DNA of 6,372 nucleotides. Origin: an uncultured Sphingomonas sp. (GTDB taxonomy: Bacteria > Pseudomonadota > Alphaproteobacteria > Sphingomonadales > Sphingomonadaceae). This document shows, piece after piece, positions 6,070 through 6,372 of this stretch (its first letter is position 1; each line of letters opens with the position of its first letter). The stretch lies in assembly GCA_902806295.1 (NCBI GenBank), contig CADCWB010000065.1, positions 1 to 6,372 of the forward strand, in the 5' to 3' direction. The notes beneath the pieces are model-generated. The model saw only the letters and a program-made list of their open reading frames with translations. It did not search any database and had not been told where the DNA came from. A program made the position numbers and the translations under genes.

Positions 6070-6372
6070 CAATGTCCTCCATTCCGCGCTCGCGAGTTCG
6101 CGAACGCTCTGTCTTTTGAGTGTTTGTAGTAGTTTGACGCTTGTTGCTGCCCCGGCCGAACAACCGCAACACCGCCGAAAACAGCGGCTTGCGGGCGATG
6201 AACAGCGCGGTGGCAGTAACGATGCCGGCAGCCAAGCCGGGCCGGTCCTTGACCGCTCCGACCGCGCCATCGGCGGCGACGATGCTCTTGTTCTTGGCCG
6301 TCTGAGCCGCATCGGCGGCCAGCTTGCCGGGCGCGAGGCGAGCTTTCGCCTCGTCCACCGTTCCCATCAGCC
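6062..6372 (-). CDS. DUF3618-like membrane protein, N-terminus beyond right edge
   Basis: The open frame runs from the right edge to a TAA at 6064-6062, about 103 codons. An ATG at 6367 exists, but the codon before it is also open (Leu), and the LMGTVDEAKARLAPGKLAAD stretch fits the 'ARLxxTxDELxxRLxPxxL' pattern of DUF3618 proteins, which begin further upstream; so the gene is most likely 5'-truncated by the window. A helical segment (AAQTAKNKSIVAADGAVGAVKDRPG) precedes one hydrophobic segment (GLAAGIVTATALFIARKPLF) and a basic, polar tail rich in Thr, Arg and Lys. In related bacteria such genes are, as I recall, found beside phage-holin-family (PF07332) membrane proteins. Function is unknown; a role in envelope or general stress is only inference. 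Its last codons overlap the next gene's start. Confidence 0.72.
   Translation of the reverse strand, partial: LMGTVDEAKARLAPGKLAADAAQTAKNKSIVAADGAVGAVKDRPGLAAGIVTATALFIARKPLFSAVLRLFGRGSNKRQTTTNTQKTERSRTRERGMEDIDG
6075..6080 (-). promoter_or_regulatory. Ribosome binding site of the 5698-6069 gene
   Basis: On the minus strand GGAGGA lies five bases before the ATG at 6069-6067, within the last codons of the upstream gene. It is the strongest Shine-Dalgarno match in the window and fixes this start. Confidence 0.8.

Noticed and set aside
5693..6129. Plus-strand open frames opposite the right-hand membrane protein genes
   Set aside because: They lack ribosome sites and motifs, while the minus-strand frames have coherent membrane-protein layouts, a strong GGAGGA site and an operon-like overlap.

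Overview
The window looks like chromosomal DNA from a high-GC alphaproteobacterium, most likely a sphingomonad (Sphingomonadales). The grounds are the order carA - (small genes) - carB - greA, a DUF4170 protein, a DUF3618-type membrane protein, and dispersed imperfect palindromes built on GCGAAGTCGAG / CTCGACTACG. The genus-level placement rests on recalled family and gene-order patterns; no search was run.

Left part (1-4050, + strand) is a tightly packed operon. It opens with the last 21 codons of carA (glutaminase subunit of carbamoyl-phosphate synthetase), followed by two small unassigned genes and then complete carB (large subunit). Every junction is a stop/start overlap (ATGA at 63-66, TGATG at 408-412, TAATG at 701-705), so the four genes are probably translationally coupled. 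The first small gene encodes a predicted C-tail-anchored protein with AT-rich, atypical codons. The second encodes a short lipoprotein. CarB keeps its metal and nucleotide ligands but carries a segment of about 31 residues in the oligomerisation domain that E. coli CarB lacks, a two-residue glycine-rich expansion at a G9 run, and an unusual proline in a normally conserved STDYDTSD motif.

Middle part (4051-5333, + strand): a hairpin with a T-run separates carB from greA (transcript cleavage factor). Next comes an inverted-repeat element, then a rhomboid intramembrane serine protease with all its catalytic signature residues.

Right part (5330-6372, - strand): a DUF4170 gene converges on the rhomboid gene, and both stop codons lie in one CTAG. 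A second copy of the inverted-repeat element follows. Last come two overlapping genes for small membrane proteins, one a single-TM glycine-rich protein and the other a DUF3618-like protein that runs off the right edge.

Most of the window is conserved housekeeping. The points most worth a second look are the two small genes inside the car operon, the local oddities of CarB, and the paired palindromic repeats. I found no RNA gene, CRISPR array, insertion sequence or obvious new defence-type system.
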